From positions 2,542,001 through 2,606,000 of the forward strand of contig NZ_JAFBCJ010000001.1 in the NCBI RefSeq assembly GCF_016907675.1: a DNA stretch of 64,000 nt, written 5' to 3'. The position numbers and the translations under genes were made by a program. Shown in pieces: positions 31,151 through 40,034 of this stretch. The stretch comes from Geodermatophilus bullaregiensis. GTDB lineage: Bacteria > Actinomycetota > Actinomycetes > Mycobacteriales > Geodermatophilaceae. The stretch's first letter is position 1. Each line of letters starts with the position of its first letter. Under the pieces are notes generated by a model that was given only the letters and a program-made list of their open reading frames with translations, was not told the origin of the DNA and did not search any database.

Positions 31151-32431
31151 GTGCGGCGGGCCGACACGACGGTGCGCCACCTCCTGCTCCGCGGCGACTT
31201 CCGCCGGCTGCTGGTCACGAGGCTGTCCGCCCAGTTCGGCGACGGGGTGTTCCAGGCCTCGCTGGCCGGCACGGTGCTGTTCAACCCGCAGCGCGCCGCC
31301 GAGCCGATCGACGTCGCCGCCGGGTTCGCCGTCCTGCTCCTGCCGTACTCGGTCGTGGGGCCCTTCGCCGGGGTGTGGCTGGACCGGTGGAGCCGCCGGC
31401 AGGTGCTGCTCCGGGCCAACCTGCTGCGCGCGGGGCTGGTGGCCGTCGTCGCCGCCCTGGTGCTCGCCGGGACCGCCGGCCCGCCGCTGTACGCCGCCGG
31501 GCTGGCGGTCTTCTCGGTCACCCGGTTCGTCCTCTCGGCGCTGTCGGCCGGCCTGCCCCACACCGCCGACGAGCCCTCGCTGGTGTCGGCCAACGCCCTG
31601 TCGACGACGTCCGGCGCGGTGGCCACCGTCGCCGGCGCCGGCGTGGCGGTCGCCCTGTCCCGGCTGGGGGTCGCCGGGGACGCCGTCTACGCCGCCGTGG
31701 CGCTGTCCGCGGCGCTGCCGTACCTGCTGAGCGCGGCCGTCGTCGCCGGGTTCGCCCCGGGGCACCTCGGGCCGGACGCGGACGCCGGCCCCGGCCGGCT
31801 GACCGCGCGCGACGTGGCGCGCGGCATGGTGACCGGCGTCCGGCACGCCCGGGCCCGGCCGCCGGTGGCCGCCGCGCTGCTCGTCATCGGCGTGCACCGG
31901 CTCTGCTACGGCGTGCTGACGCTGATGACCCTGCTGCTGCACCGGAACCGCTTCCCCGACGCGGGCGGGCTGCTGCCGGGCGGGCTGGTCGGCCTGGGCC
32001 AGACGGTCGCCGCCGGGGCGGTGGGCACGCTGCTGGCGGCCGCGGCCACGCCCGCGGCCGTCCGCCGGCTGGGCCGCCGCCGGTGGACGACGGGGCTGCT
32101 GGCCGGGGGCGGCGCGCTGCAGCTCGCGCTGGGCCTGCCGTTCACGCCGGCGTCGACGGTGGCCGCGGGCCTCGTGCTCGGGTTCGTGGCGCAGGGCGTG
32201 AAGATCTGCGTCGACACCACGCTGCAGGAGTCGGTCGACGACGACCTCCGGGGTCGGCTGTTCTCCGTCTACGACACCCTGGTCAACGTCGCCTACGTGA
32301 CGGCGCTGCTCGTCGCCGCGCTGCTCCTCCCGCGCGACGGGGCGTCGGTGCCCGCGCTGCTCGCCGTCGCGGCCGGGTACGCCCTCGCCGCCGCCGGGTA
32401 CGCCCGCGCGACCCGGGCGCACCGGACCTAG
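31151..32431 (+). CDS. MFS transporter
   Basis: 426 residues with about twelve hydrophobic segments and the MFS loop motif VGPFAGVWLDRWSRRQVLLRANLLRAG between segments 2 and 3, here in the G-x-x-D-R-x-R-R form. Resembles Rv0037c by neighbourhood with the YqgE gene. Substrate unknown; exporters of drugs or lipids are common in this subgroup. Its TAG stop shares the tetranucleotide CTAG with the stop of the convergent protease gene. Confidence 0.85.
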   Translation: MRRADTTVRHLLLRGDFRRLLVTRLSAQFGDGVFQASLAGTVLFNPQRAAEPIDVAAGFAVLLLPYSVVGPFAGVWLDRWSRRQVLLRANLLRAGLVAVVAALVLAGTAGPPLYAAGLAVFSVTRFVLSALSAGLPHTADEPSLVSANALSTTSGAVATVAGAGVAVALSRLGVAGDAVYAAVALSAALPYLLSAAVVAGFAPGHLGPDADAGPGRLTARDVARGMVTGVRHARARPPVAAALLVIGVHRLCYGVLTLMTLLLHRNRFPDAGGLLPGGLVGLGQTVAAGAVGTLLAAAATPAAVRRLGRRRWTTGLLAGGGALQLALGLPFTPASTVAAGLVLGFVAQGVKICVDTTLQESVDDDLRGRLFSVYDTLVNVAYVTALLVAALLLPRDGASVPALLAVAAGYALAAAGYARATRAHRT

Positions 32432-33309
32432 AGCGCCGGCTCGCAGGCGCCCCGGCCCAGCCGGGCCAACCCGGCCCGGTCCCCGCCGCCGAGCTCGCGC
32501 TGGCCGTCGTTCTCCGGGTGCATGAGCTCGGCGGGGTCGTCGACGTGGGCCAGGCCGACGACGTGGGCGAGCTCGTGCACGAGCACCGCCCGGACGTCGG
32601 CCCGGCCGTCGGGCGAGCGGGCGGCGGTCGCGGCCCACGCGGCGTCGACGGTGAGCGCCCCGGTGACGTAGACCCACGGCCCGCCGGCCGTGACGGGGTG
32701 GCTGCCGCCGAGCCCGGCGACCGGCCCGGCCAGCCCGGGCGCCTCGGCCGGCGTCGCCCAGGTGAGCAGGACCGGCGCCCACCGGTCGCCGTACCGGCCG
32801 GGCTGGTGCGGCGGGCGGCTCTCGGAGTACGCCTCGTCGGTCGCGCCGTCGTGGACGAACCGCAGGCCTGTGGCGGCGGCGACCTCGGCCACGGCCTCGG
32901 CGACCAGGCGGTCGGCGCCCGGTGGCGCGCCGTCGGGCCGCACCACGTAGCGCACCGGCCGGCACGGGTCGTAGGCGACGGGGGTGACGCCGTCGTCCTG
33001 GTACCGGAGGAAGTCCCACGTCCCGGTGGCGGGCGCGTCCACCGGCTGCCCGAGCGGGGCGTCCGCGGCCCCGGAGCCGGGCGTCGGGCGGCCCGTCGCC
33101 GGGCCGGAGACGCCGGGCCAGGCACCGGGGCCCGCCGTCCCGGGCCACGGGAGCCCACCGGCGAGGACGGCGGCGCCGAGGCTCAGGACGAGGACGAGCG
33201 CGACGGCCAGCACGCCCCGGGCCGCGGAGGGCGCGCGGTGCCGGGAGCCGGGCCACCCGGCCGGCCGCGTGAGCGGCCCGCCGTGCCACTCCTGGACTCG
33301 CCCGTCCAT
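32428..33309 (-). CDS. Matrixin-like membrane-anchored metalloprotease
   Basis: 293 residues. One N-terminal membrane segment (GVLAVALVLVLSLGAAVLAG) after a 32-residue basic tail, a Pro/Gly-rich spacer, and a metzincin domain with zinc site H245-E-x-x-H249-x5-H255 (HELAHVVGLAH) followed by the Met-turn ELMHP. The orientation suggests the catalytic domain faces outside. Substrates unknown. Stop codon overlaps the MFS stop by 3 bp. Confidence 0.85.
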   Translation of the reverse strand: MDGRVQEWHGGPLTRPAGWPGSRHRAPSAARGVLAVALVLVLSLGAAVLAGGLPWPGTAGPGAWPGVSGPATGRPTPGSGAADAPLGQPVDAPATGTWDFLRYQDDGVTPVAYDPCRPVRYVVRPDGAPPGADRLVAEAVAEVAAATGLRFVHDGATDEAYSESRPPHQPGRYGDRWAPVLLTWATPAEAPGLAGPVAGLGGSHPVTAGGPWVYVTGALTVDAAWAATAARSPDGRADVRAVLVHELAHVVGLAHVDDPAELMHPENDGQRELGGGDRAGLARLGRGACEPAL

Positions 33310-33419
33310 CCCCGTCCCCCGCCGTCGGTCCGGCCGTCCGTCCTACCGGCGGGCCGGCCGGCGGGGGAGGGTCCGGGCGGCTGCTGCCACCCGTGCGGGG
33401 GAGGACGGCGCGGGGTGCG

Positions 33420-34904
33420 TCAGGAGCGGGCGGCCCACCAGGCGCGCAGCTCGGCCTCGGCCTCGTCGCGCCCGAGCGGGCCGCGCTCGAGGCGGAGGTC
33501 CTTGAGGTGGGCCCAGGCCTCGCCGACCTCGCGGCCCGGCGGGATGCCGAGGATCTCCATGATCGCGTTGCCGTCGAGGTCGGGGCGCACCCGGGCGAGG
33601 TCCTCGGCCGCCGACAGCTCGGCGATCCGGCGCTCCAGCGAGTCGTAGGTGGCCGACAGCGCCGCGGCCCGCCGCCGGTTGCGGGTCGTGCAGTCCGAGC
33701 GCACCAGCTTGTGCAGGCGGGGCAGCAGGTGGCCGGCGTCGGTGACGTAGCGGCGCACGGCGGAGTCGGTCCACTCGCCGGTCCCGTAGCCGTGGAAGCG
33801 CAGGTGCAGGAAGGTCAGCCGGGCGACGTCCTCGGTGATCTCCTTGCTGTACCGCAGCGCCTGCAGCCGCTTGCGCACCAGCTTGGCGCCGACCACCTCG
33901 TGGTGGTGGAAGGAGACCCGGCCGCGCGGCTCGTGGCGGCGGGTGGCCGGCTTGCCGACGTCGTGCAGCAGGGCGGCCAGCCGCAGCACCAGGTCCGGCG
34001 ACTCCGCGTCCGGATCGGCCTCCTCCAGCGCGATGGCCCGGTCCAGCACGGTCAGCGAGTGGCTGTAGACGTCCTTGTGCTGGTGGTGCTCGTCGATCTC
34101 CATGCGCAGCGCGGGCAGCTCCGGCAGGACGACGTCGGCCAGGCCGGTGTCGACGAACGACTCCAGGGCCGCCCGCGGCGCGTCCTGCAGCAGCGTCTTC
34201 GACAGCTCCACCTGCACCCGCTCGGGCGTGATCCGCGCCAGCTCGCCGGACATGGCGGTCATCGCCTCGACCACCTCCTCGACGGGGGTGAGGCCGAGCT
34301 GGGCGACGAAGCGGACGGCGCGCAGCATCCGCAGCGGGTCGTCGGCGAAGGAGTCCGCCGCCGCGCCCGGGGTGCGCAGCCGGCGGGCCAGCAGGTCGCC
34401 CAGGCCGCCGAAGGGGTCGGTCACCGTGCGGTCGGGACCCAGGGACACGGCCATGGCGTTGACCGTGAAGTCGCGGCGGGCGAGGTCCTCGGTCAGCGAC
34501 GTCCCCCAGGCCACCTCCGGGTTGCGTGACTCGCGGTCGTAGCGGTCGGCGCGGAAGGTGGTGATCTCCAGCCGGGTGCCGCGGACCTCGGCGCCGACGG
34601 TGCCGAAGGCGATGCCGGTGTTCCACGTGGAACTGGCCCAGCCGCGCAGCAGGTCCAGCACCTGCTCGGGGCGGGCGTCGGTGGTGACGTCGAGGTCGCC
34701 GGGCGGCCGCGGTGCGTCGCTGCCCGCGGCGAGCAGCGCGTCGCGCACCGAGCCGCCGACCAGGTGCGCCTCGAAGCCCGCCGCGGCGAACCGCGCGCCC
34801 AGCTCGACGAGCACGGGGGACACGTCGACCAGCTCGCGCACGGTCGCCTGGACCGCCGCCGGGACGGGCGCAGCGGCGGGGCGACGCGGAGGGACGGCGG
34901 ACAC
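33420..34904 (-). CDS. cca: CCA tRNA nucleotidyltransferase with HD domain
   Basis: 494 residues. Nucleotidyltransferase signature LVGGSVRDALL...DLDVTTDA near residues 40-75, RRDFTVNAMAV and DDPLRMLRAVRF, then an HD phosphohydrolase domain (LRLAALLHDVGKPATRR, FHHHEVVGAKL). It adds or repairs the 3' CCA of tRNAs; it is called pcnA (Rv3907c) in M. tuberculosis and there too diverges from a Nudix gene. GTG 34904 has TACCCT eight bases upstream. A perfect parS site is embedded at 34620-34633. Confidence 0.93.
   Translation of the reverse strand: MSAVPPRRPAAAPVPAAVQATVRELVDVSPVLVELGARFAAAGFEAHLVGGSVRDALLAAGSDAPRPPGDLDVTTDARPEQVLDLLRGWASSTWNTGIAFGTVGAEVRGTRLEITTFRADRYDRESRNPEVAWGTSLTEDLARRDFTVNAMAVSLGPDRTVTDPFGGLGDLLARRLRTPGAAADSFADDPLRMLRAVRFVAQLGLTPVEEVVEAMTAMSGELARITPERVQVELSKTLLQDAPRAALESFVDTGLADVVLPELPALRMEIDEHHQHKDVYSHSLTVLDRAIALEEADPDAESPDLVLRLAALLHDVGKPATRRHEPRGRVSFHHHEVVGAKLVRKRLQALRYSKEITEDVARLTFLHLRFHGYGTGEWTDSAVRRYVTDAGHLLPRLHKLVRSDCTTRNRRRAAALSATYDSLERRIAELSAAEDLARVRPDLDGNAIMEILGIPPGREVGEAWAHLKDLRLERGPLGRDEAEAELRAWWAARS
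34620..34633. promoter_or_regulatory. parS-type ParB binding site inside cca
   Basis: GTTCCACGTGGAAC, identical to the sites at 7551 and 49465, encoding part of STWN in the tRNA nucleotidyltransferase (minus strand). Confidence 0.75.
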
Positions 34905-34946
34905 GACGCGCCAGGGTAGTGCGACGGCGCGCGCTACCCTCCTGGC
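34905..34946. promoter_or_regulatory. 42-bp divergent promoter of cca and the Nudix gene
   Basis: The gap contains TACCCT on the plus strand (34935-34940, 6 nt before ATG 34947) and TACCCT on the minus strand (34918-34913, 8 nt before GTG 34904), arranged as an inverted repeat AGGGTAG/CTACCCT. Both mRNAs look leaderless, and each -35 region must lie inside or next to the other promoter. Confidence 0.65.
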
Positions 34947-35423
34947 ATGGCTGGGACGGGCGGACGAGCGCGCCCCGGGCGCCGCCTGCGCCGCGTCGAC
35001 GAGACCTCCGCCGGCGGCCTGGTGGTCGCCGACGACGGCGTCACCGGCCCCCGTGCCGCGCTGATCGGCCGCACCGACCGGCGTGGGCGGCTGCTGTGGT
35101 CGCTGCCCAAGGGCCACATCGAGGAGGGCGAGACCCCCGAGGACACCGCCGTCCGGGAGGTCGCCGAGGAGACCGGGATCATCGGCGAGGTGCTCGCCCC
35201 GCTCGGGATCATCGACTTCTGGTTCGTCGCCGAGGGCCGCCGCGTGCACAAGACGGTGCACCACTTCCTGCTGCGCGCCGTCGGCGGCGCGCTGTCCGAC
35301 GCCGACGTCGAGGTCACCGAGGTGGCCTGGGTGCCCCTCGACGAGCTGAGCGGCCGCCTGGCCTACGCCGACGAGCGGGCGCTGGTCGAGCGCGCGCCCG
35401 CGCTGCTCGCCGACAGTGCGTGA
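34947..35423 (+). CDS. Nudix hydrolase (MutT4/Rv3908-like)
   Basis: 158 residues with a full Nudix box, G-x5-E-x7-REVAEETGI, beginning at [18 protein letters not shown]. Nudix enzymes cleave nucleoside diphosphates linked to another group. The order cca (divergent)-Nudix-DUF6049-murJ equals Rv3907c-Rv3908-Rv3909-Rv3910. Start ATG has a -10 hexamer 6 nt upstream. Confidence 0.9.
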   Translation: MAGTGGRARPGRRLRRVDETSAGGLVVADDGVTGPRAALIGRTDRRGRLLWSLPKGHIEEGETPEDTAVREVAEETGIIGEVLAPLGIIDFWFVAEGRRVHKTVHHFLLRAVGGALSDADVEVTEVAWVPLDELSGRLAYADERALVERAPALLADSA

Positions 35424-35490
35424 CCCGGCGCGCGAGGTCCCTCCCAGGCATCCCACCCCCCGGTCCGGGGCCGGCCGGCGTGGGGGAGCC

Positions 35491-37821
35491 GTGACGCTCC
35501 CCGTCCGGCCGTCCCGCACCCGGTGGCCGCGGGTCCTGACGACGGCGCTGCTGGCCCTCCCGCTGCTCGCCGTCCCGCCCGTGGCCGCCGTCCCGCCCGC
35601 CGCGGCCGCGCCGCCCCCCACCGCCCCGGCACCGGCGGCCGACGACGACCGGCCGGTCACCGTCGAGGTCACCCGCCTCGAGCCGCGCACCGTCGCCCCC
35701 GGCGGCACGGTCACCGTCGAGGGCACGCTCACCAACACCGGCACCGAGGCGCTGACCGACCTGACGGCGCGGCTGCAGCGCGGCGAGGTGGTCACCACCC
35801 GCGCCGACCTGCTCGCCGCCGACGCCGAGGCCGACGCCGAGCCGGAGACCGTCGCCTCCAGCGCCTTCGCGCCGGTCGCCTCCGGGCTCGGGCCCGGCGA
35901 GGAGGTCCCCTTCACCTACACGGCCACCACCGCCGACCTCGCCCTGGACCGCGACGGCGTCTACCCCGTCCTGCTCAACGTCAACGCCACCGGCCCCGAC
36001 GGGGCGCCCAGCCGGGTCGGTGAGGTGAGCACCTCCGTGGTGCAGCAGACCGCGCCGCCGGCGACGGCGACGGCGGTCGCCTGGCTGTGGCCGCTGGTCG
36101 AGCGCACCCACCGCGACGCCTCGGGGGCCTTCGTCGACGACGACCTGGCCGCCGAGGTGTCCGACGGCGGCCGGCTCGACCGCGCGCTGGCGGTCGTCGA
36201 GCGCGTCCCCGAGGCCGTGGCGCCGGGCGCGACCGAGCCGTCCCCGGTCGCGCCGGTCACCCTGGCGGTCGACCCGGTCCTGGTCGAGGAGCTCGCGCTC
36301 ATGGCCGAGGGCCCCTACGACGTCGCCGGCGACGAGGACGCCGGCACCGGGACCGACGCCGCCGCGGCGTGGCTGGACCGGTTGCGCGCCGTGGCCGCCG
36401 ACCACCCCGTCGTCGCGCTGCCGTACGGCGACGTCGACGCCGACGCGCTGCAGGTCCTCGAGCTGCCCGCCGCGCTGACCCGCAGCCTGCCCGGCGCAGG
36501 GGGCGGCGGCGGGACCGACGGTGACGGCACGGGCGGCACGGGCGGCACGGGCGGTGGCACCGCGAACGGCGGGGACGCCGTGCCCACCGCCACCGCCGCG
36601 TCCCCGGGGCCGCGCGGCGTCGCGCTGGTCGCCGAGGAGCTCGGTGTGCAGCCCCGGACCGACGTCGCGTGGGCGGCGGGTGGCGCGCTGCGGGCCGACA
36701 CGCTCGCCACGCTGCAGGACGGCGGCATCGAGCAGGTGGTGCTCGCCTCCGGCTCCCTCAGCGGCGGCGACGCCGTCCGCGGCCTGACCGGCGCCGCGGC
36801 CGCGCGCACCACCGTGACCGGCGACGGCGGCCCGGTGACGGCGCTGGTCGCCGACAGCGGCCTGTCCGGCCTCGTCGGCGCCGGCGCGACCGGCGGCGGC
36901 GTGCGGGTGGCCGAGCAGCGCTACCTCGCCGAGCTGGTCCTGCTCTCCCGGCAGCCGGTCGCCGACCCCGCCGGCCAGACCGTCCTCGTCGCCCCGCCGC
37001 GCGACGTCGACCCCGACCCCGACGGCGTCGCCGCGATGATCGCCGACACCGCGCTGCCGGGACTGCGCCCCGCCTCGCTGGCCGAGCTCGCCACCGGGCC
37101 GGGCACCGACGCCGGCACGCCGCTCGAACCGGCCGGACCCGTCCTCCTGGACGCCGCCGGCCTGGCCGACGTCGTCTCGGCGGCCGGGCTGCGCGACGAC
37201 CTCGCCGGTGCCGTCGTCGACGACCCCGTCGCGGCCCTGGCCCCCACCGACGCCGCCCTGGCGCGCACCGTCGCCGTCGCCTGGCGCGAGGACCCCGAGG
37301 GCTTCCGGGCCGCCGCGGCCGACCTGCGGCAGACCGCCGTGGGGCTGCGCCGGCAGGTGACGCTGCTCGCCCCGGCCGAGGGCAGCTACAGCCTGGCCTC
37401 CAGCGACGCGCCGCTGGTGCTCACCGTGCAGAACGACCTGCCCTTCGCCGTCCGGGTGGTGGTGGACGTGCGCACCCGCGACAACGTGGGGCTGACCATC
37501 GGGCAGGTCGGCGCGCAGGAGGTCGCCCCGCAGCAGCGCACGACGCTGACGGTGCCCACCGAGGTGCGCCAGTCGGGACGCTTCGCCGTCTCGGTGGGCC
37601 TGACCACCCCGGGCGGGGGCCGGCTGGGCGACCCCGTGGCCATCCAGGTCCGCAGCACCGCCTACGGGACGATCTCGCTGTCGATCACCATCGGCGCCGC
37701 CGTCCTGCTCGGGCTGCTCTTCCTGCGCCGCGGGGTCCTGTTCGTGCTCCGCCGCCGCCGCGGGGCGGTCGACGAGGACCTGCCCGCGGACGCGTGGCCG
37801 CCGAGCCGGAGCCCGGTGTGA
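35491..37821 (+). CDS. DUF6049 secreted/membrane protein (Rv3909-like)
   Basis: 776 residues. Signal peptide TLPVRPSRTRWPRVLTTALLALPLLAVPPVAA with Ala-rich cleavage region near residue 45, a large extracellular part starting with a CARDB/Ig-like strand pattern (VTRLEPRTVAPGGTVTVEGTLTNTG), a glycine-rich low-complexity insert around residues 330-350 (GAGGGGGTDGDGTGGTGG), and one C-terminal membrane segment (LSITIGAAVLLGLLFL) ending in a basic tail. Role unknown; its fixed place before murJ suggests a cell-envelope function. GTG 35491 follows GGGGGAG; a GTG at 35416 would overlap the Nudix gene. The stop overlaps the murJ start (GTGA). Confidence 0.85.
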   Translation: MTLPVRPSRTRWPRVLTTALLALPLLAVPPVAAVPPAAAAPPPTAPAPAADDDRPVTVEVTRLEPRTVAPGGTVTVEGTLTNTGTEALTDLTARLQRGEVVTTRADLLAADAEADAEPETVASSAFAPVASGLGPGEEVPFTYTATTADLALDRDGVYPVLLNVNATGPDGAPSRVGEVSTSVVQQTAPPATATAVAWLWPLVERTHRDASGAFVDDDLAAEVSDGGRLDRALAVVERVPEAVAPGATEPSPVAPVTLAVDPVLVEELALMAEGPYDVAGDEDAGTGTDAAAAWLDRLRAVAADHPVVALPYGDVDADALQVLELPAALTRSLPGAGGGGGTDGDGTGGTGGTGGGTANGGDAVPTATAASPGPRGVALVAEELGVQPRTDVAWAAGGALRADTLATLQDGGIEQVVLASGSLSGGDAVRGLTGAAAARTTVTGDGGPVTALVADSGLSGLVGAGATGGGVRVAEQRYLAELVLLSRQPVADPAGQTVLVAPPRDVDPDPDGVAAMIADTALPGLRPASLAELATGPGTDAGTPLEPAGPVLLDAAGLADVVSAAGLRDDLAGAVVDDPVAALAPTDAALARTVAVAWREDPEGFRAAAADLRQTAVGLRRQVTLLAPAEGSYSLASSDAPLVLTVQNDLPFAVRVVVDVRTRDNVGLTIGQVGAQEVAPQQRTTLTVPTEVRQSGRFAVSVGLTTPGGGRLGDPVAIQVRSTAYGTISLSITIGAAVLLGLLFLRRGVLFVLRRRRGAVDEDLPADAWPPSRSPV

Positions 37822-40034
37822 CCGGCCGCCCGCGCAGCGAGGAGGAGGAGGAGCTGACGGCGCGCCGGGCCCCCTCCGACGTCCCCGGGGCCCCCGGCGA
37901 CCGCGCCGGGGACCCACCGGACGACCCCGACGACGGCCGGCCCGCCCGGACGCCGGCGCCCCGCCCGCTGCCGCCGGTGCCACCGGCCGCGGCGCCGTCC
38001 CCGTCCCGCGCCGCCCGGCCGGCCGGCGACCGCGCCCGCCCGCTCCCCCCGCCGCCCTATCCCGTGGCGCCGCCCGGGGACGCCCGCGCGACCTCCGCGC
38101 CGCCTCGTCGCGTGCCAGCCGTGCCGCCCGTGCCGCCACCACCGGCCCGCCGCCCGGGGACGCCGGCGCCCGCGGCCGCGGAGCGGGAGGCGGCCGGTCC
38201 GCCGGCCGCCGAGCCGCGGGGGACCGCCCGGCCACCCGTGCCGCCGCCGCCCGCGGCGGTGCGGCGTCGCCCGCGGCCGCTGCCGCCGGTGCCCCCGCCC
38301 AACCGGACCCGGTTCCTGCCGGCCGACGAGACCCAGGTCATCCCGATCCAGGTCCTGCCCCCGGTCCCGCACGCCCCGGAGGGGGAGACCGAGGAGGAGG
38401 CCCGCGAGCGGGAGGGCGCCCCCGGCGGCAGCCGGGGCATCCTGCGGGCCGCCGGCACGATGGCGGTGGCCACGCTCGTCTCCCGGGTGACCGGCCTGCT
38501 GCGCACGATGGTGCTGGCCGCGGCGCTCGGCGTGACCCTGGTCAACGACGCCTACAACACCGCCAACACGCTGCCCAACATCGTCTACGAGCTGCTGCTG
38601 GGCGGCGTGCTCACCTCGGTGATCGTGCCGCTGCTCGTGCACGCCCAGGAACGGGACCGCGACGGTGGCGTGGCCTACGCCCAGCGGCTGTCCACCCTGG
38701 CCATCGCCGGGCTGGTGGTGGTCACCGCGGTCGCCGTCGCGGTGGCGCCGGTGCTCACCGCCCTCTACGGCATCCAGGGCGACCCGGACCAGGTCCGGCT
38801 GGCCAACTGGCTGGCGCGGATCCTGCTGCTCGAGATCGTCTTCTACGGCGTCGGCGCCCTCGCCCAGGCGATCCTCAACTCGCGGGGGGTCTTCGGCCCG
38901 CCCGCGTGGGCGCCGGTGCTCAACAACGTCGTCGTCATCGCCACCGGCGTGCTGTTCATCGCCGCCAGCGGTCCCGGCGAGCTGACCCCCCGGACGATCA
39001 GCAGCGGCCAGGTGTGGCTGCTCGGGATCGGCACCACGCTGGGCATCGCGCTGCAGGCGCTGGTCCTGGTGCCGCTGCTGCGCCGGGCCGGCGTCCCGCT
39101 GCGGCCCCGCTGGAACCTGCGCCAGATCGGCCTGCGCGAGGTCGGCGGCCTGGGCGTGTGGGTGGTCCTCTACGTCGCGGTCAGCCAGATCGGCGTCGTC
39201 GTCGCCACCCGCGTGGCCAACGCCGCCGCCCGCGACGGCGGGCTCGGGTCCAGCGCCCTCGCCATCGCCAGCCTGCTGTTCCAGATGCCCTACGGGATCA
39301 TCGGCGTCGCCCTGCTGACCGCCCTGGTGCCGCGGATGAGCCGCGCCGCCGCCCGGCACGACGTCCCCGGCGTCGTCCAGGACCTCTCGCTGGGCACCCG
39401 GCTCTCGGCCCTCGGCCTGCTGCCGGTGGCCGCCGCCCTCACCGTCCTCGGACCGGCACTGGCCACGGTGGCCTTCGCCCGCGGCAACACAACGGTCGAG
39501 CAGGCGCAGGGCATCGGCGCCGCGCTGGCCGTGGGGGCCTTCGGCCTGCTGCCCATGGCCGTCACGCTGCTGCAGCTGCGGGTCTTCTACGCCATGAAGG
39601 ACGCCCGCACGCCCACGCTCATCCAGGTCGGCATGGTCGTCGTCCGGGTGCCCCTGCTGCTGCTGGTGCCGGCGCTGGTGGAGCCCGAGCACGTCGTCGC
39701 CGGGCTGATGCTGGCCACGGGCGTCACCTACCTGGCCGGCTGGCTGCTGGGTCACGTCGCGCTGCGGCGCCACCTGGGGCACGCCCGCGCCGGCGGGACC
39801 CTCGGCCCGGTGCTGCGGATGGTCCTGGCCGCGGCCGTGGGCGCGCTGGCCGGGTGGCTGGTCGTGGGGGTGACCGACGACGCCTTCGGGAGGTCGGTCG
39901 CGGGCTCGCTCGGGACCCTGCTGGTCGGTACGGTGGTCGTCGGTGTCACGACCCTCGCCGGGTTCGTGCTCGCCCGCGTCCCGGAGCTCCGGGAACCCCT
40001 CGCCGCCGTCCGCGCGCGGCTGGGACGCGGATGA
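37818..40034 (+). CDS. murJ: Lipid II flippase MurJ (MviN) with long N-terminal extension
   Basis: 738 residues. The first 205 residues are a disordered Pro/Arg-rich cytoplasmic extension (for example PRPLPPVPPNRTRFLPADETQVIP). The MATE-like MviN core starts at GSRGILRAAGTMAVATLVSRVTGLLRTMVLAAALGV and runs through about 14 membrane segments to VLARVPELREPL. It flips the peptidoglycan precursor lipid II across the membrane. In M. tuberculosis Rv3910 the same core is fused to a pseudokinase; here the pseudokinase is the next gene, joined by an ATGA overlap. GTG 37818 overlaps the DUF6049 stop. Confidence 0.93.
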   Translation: MTGRPRSEEEEELTARRAPSDVPGAPGDRAGDPPDDPDDGRPARTPAPRPLPPVPPAAAPSPSRAARPAGDRARPLPPPPYPVAPPGDARATSAPPRRVPAVPPVPPPPARRPGTPAPAAAEREAAGPPAAEPRGTARPPVPPPPAAVRRRPRPLPPVPPPNRTRFLPADETQVIPIQVLPPVPHAPEGETEEEAREREGAPGGSRGILRAAGTMAVATLVSRVTGLLRTMVLAAALGVTLVNDAYNTANTLPNIVYELLLGGVLTSVIVPLLVHAQERDRDGGVAYAQRLSTLAIAGLVVVTAVAVAVAPVLTALYGIQGDPDQVRLANWLARILLLEIVFYGVGALAQAILNSRGVFGPPAWAPVLNNVVVIATGVLFIAASGPGELTPRTISSGQVWLLGIGTTLGIALQALVLVPLLRRAGVPLRPRWNLRQIGLREVGGLGVWVVLYVAVSQIGVVVATRVANAAARDGGLGSSALAIASLLFQMPYGIIGVALLTALVPRMSRAAARHDVPGVVQDLSLGTRLSALGLLPVAAALTVLGPALATVAFARGNTTVEQAQGIGAALAVGAFGLLPMAVTLLQLRVFYAMKDARTPTLIQVGMVVVRVPLLLLVPALVEPEHVVAGLMLATGVTYLAGWLLGHVALRRHLGHARAGGTLGPVLRMVLAAAVGALAGWLVVGVTDDAFGRSVAGSLGTLLVGTVVVGVTTLAGFVLARVPELREPLAAVRARLGRG

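Noticed and set aside
38906-40030. Fusion of the pseudokinase frame back through murJ (958-codon frame)
   Set aside because: The upstream part is out-of-frame murJ sequence; the real start is the ATG overlapping the murJ stop.
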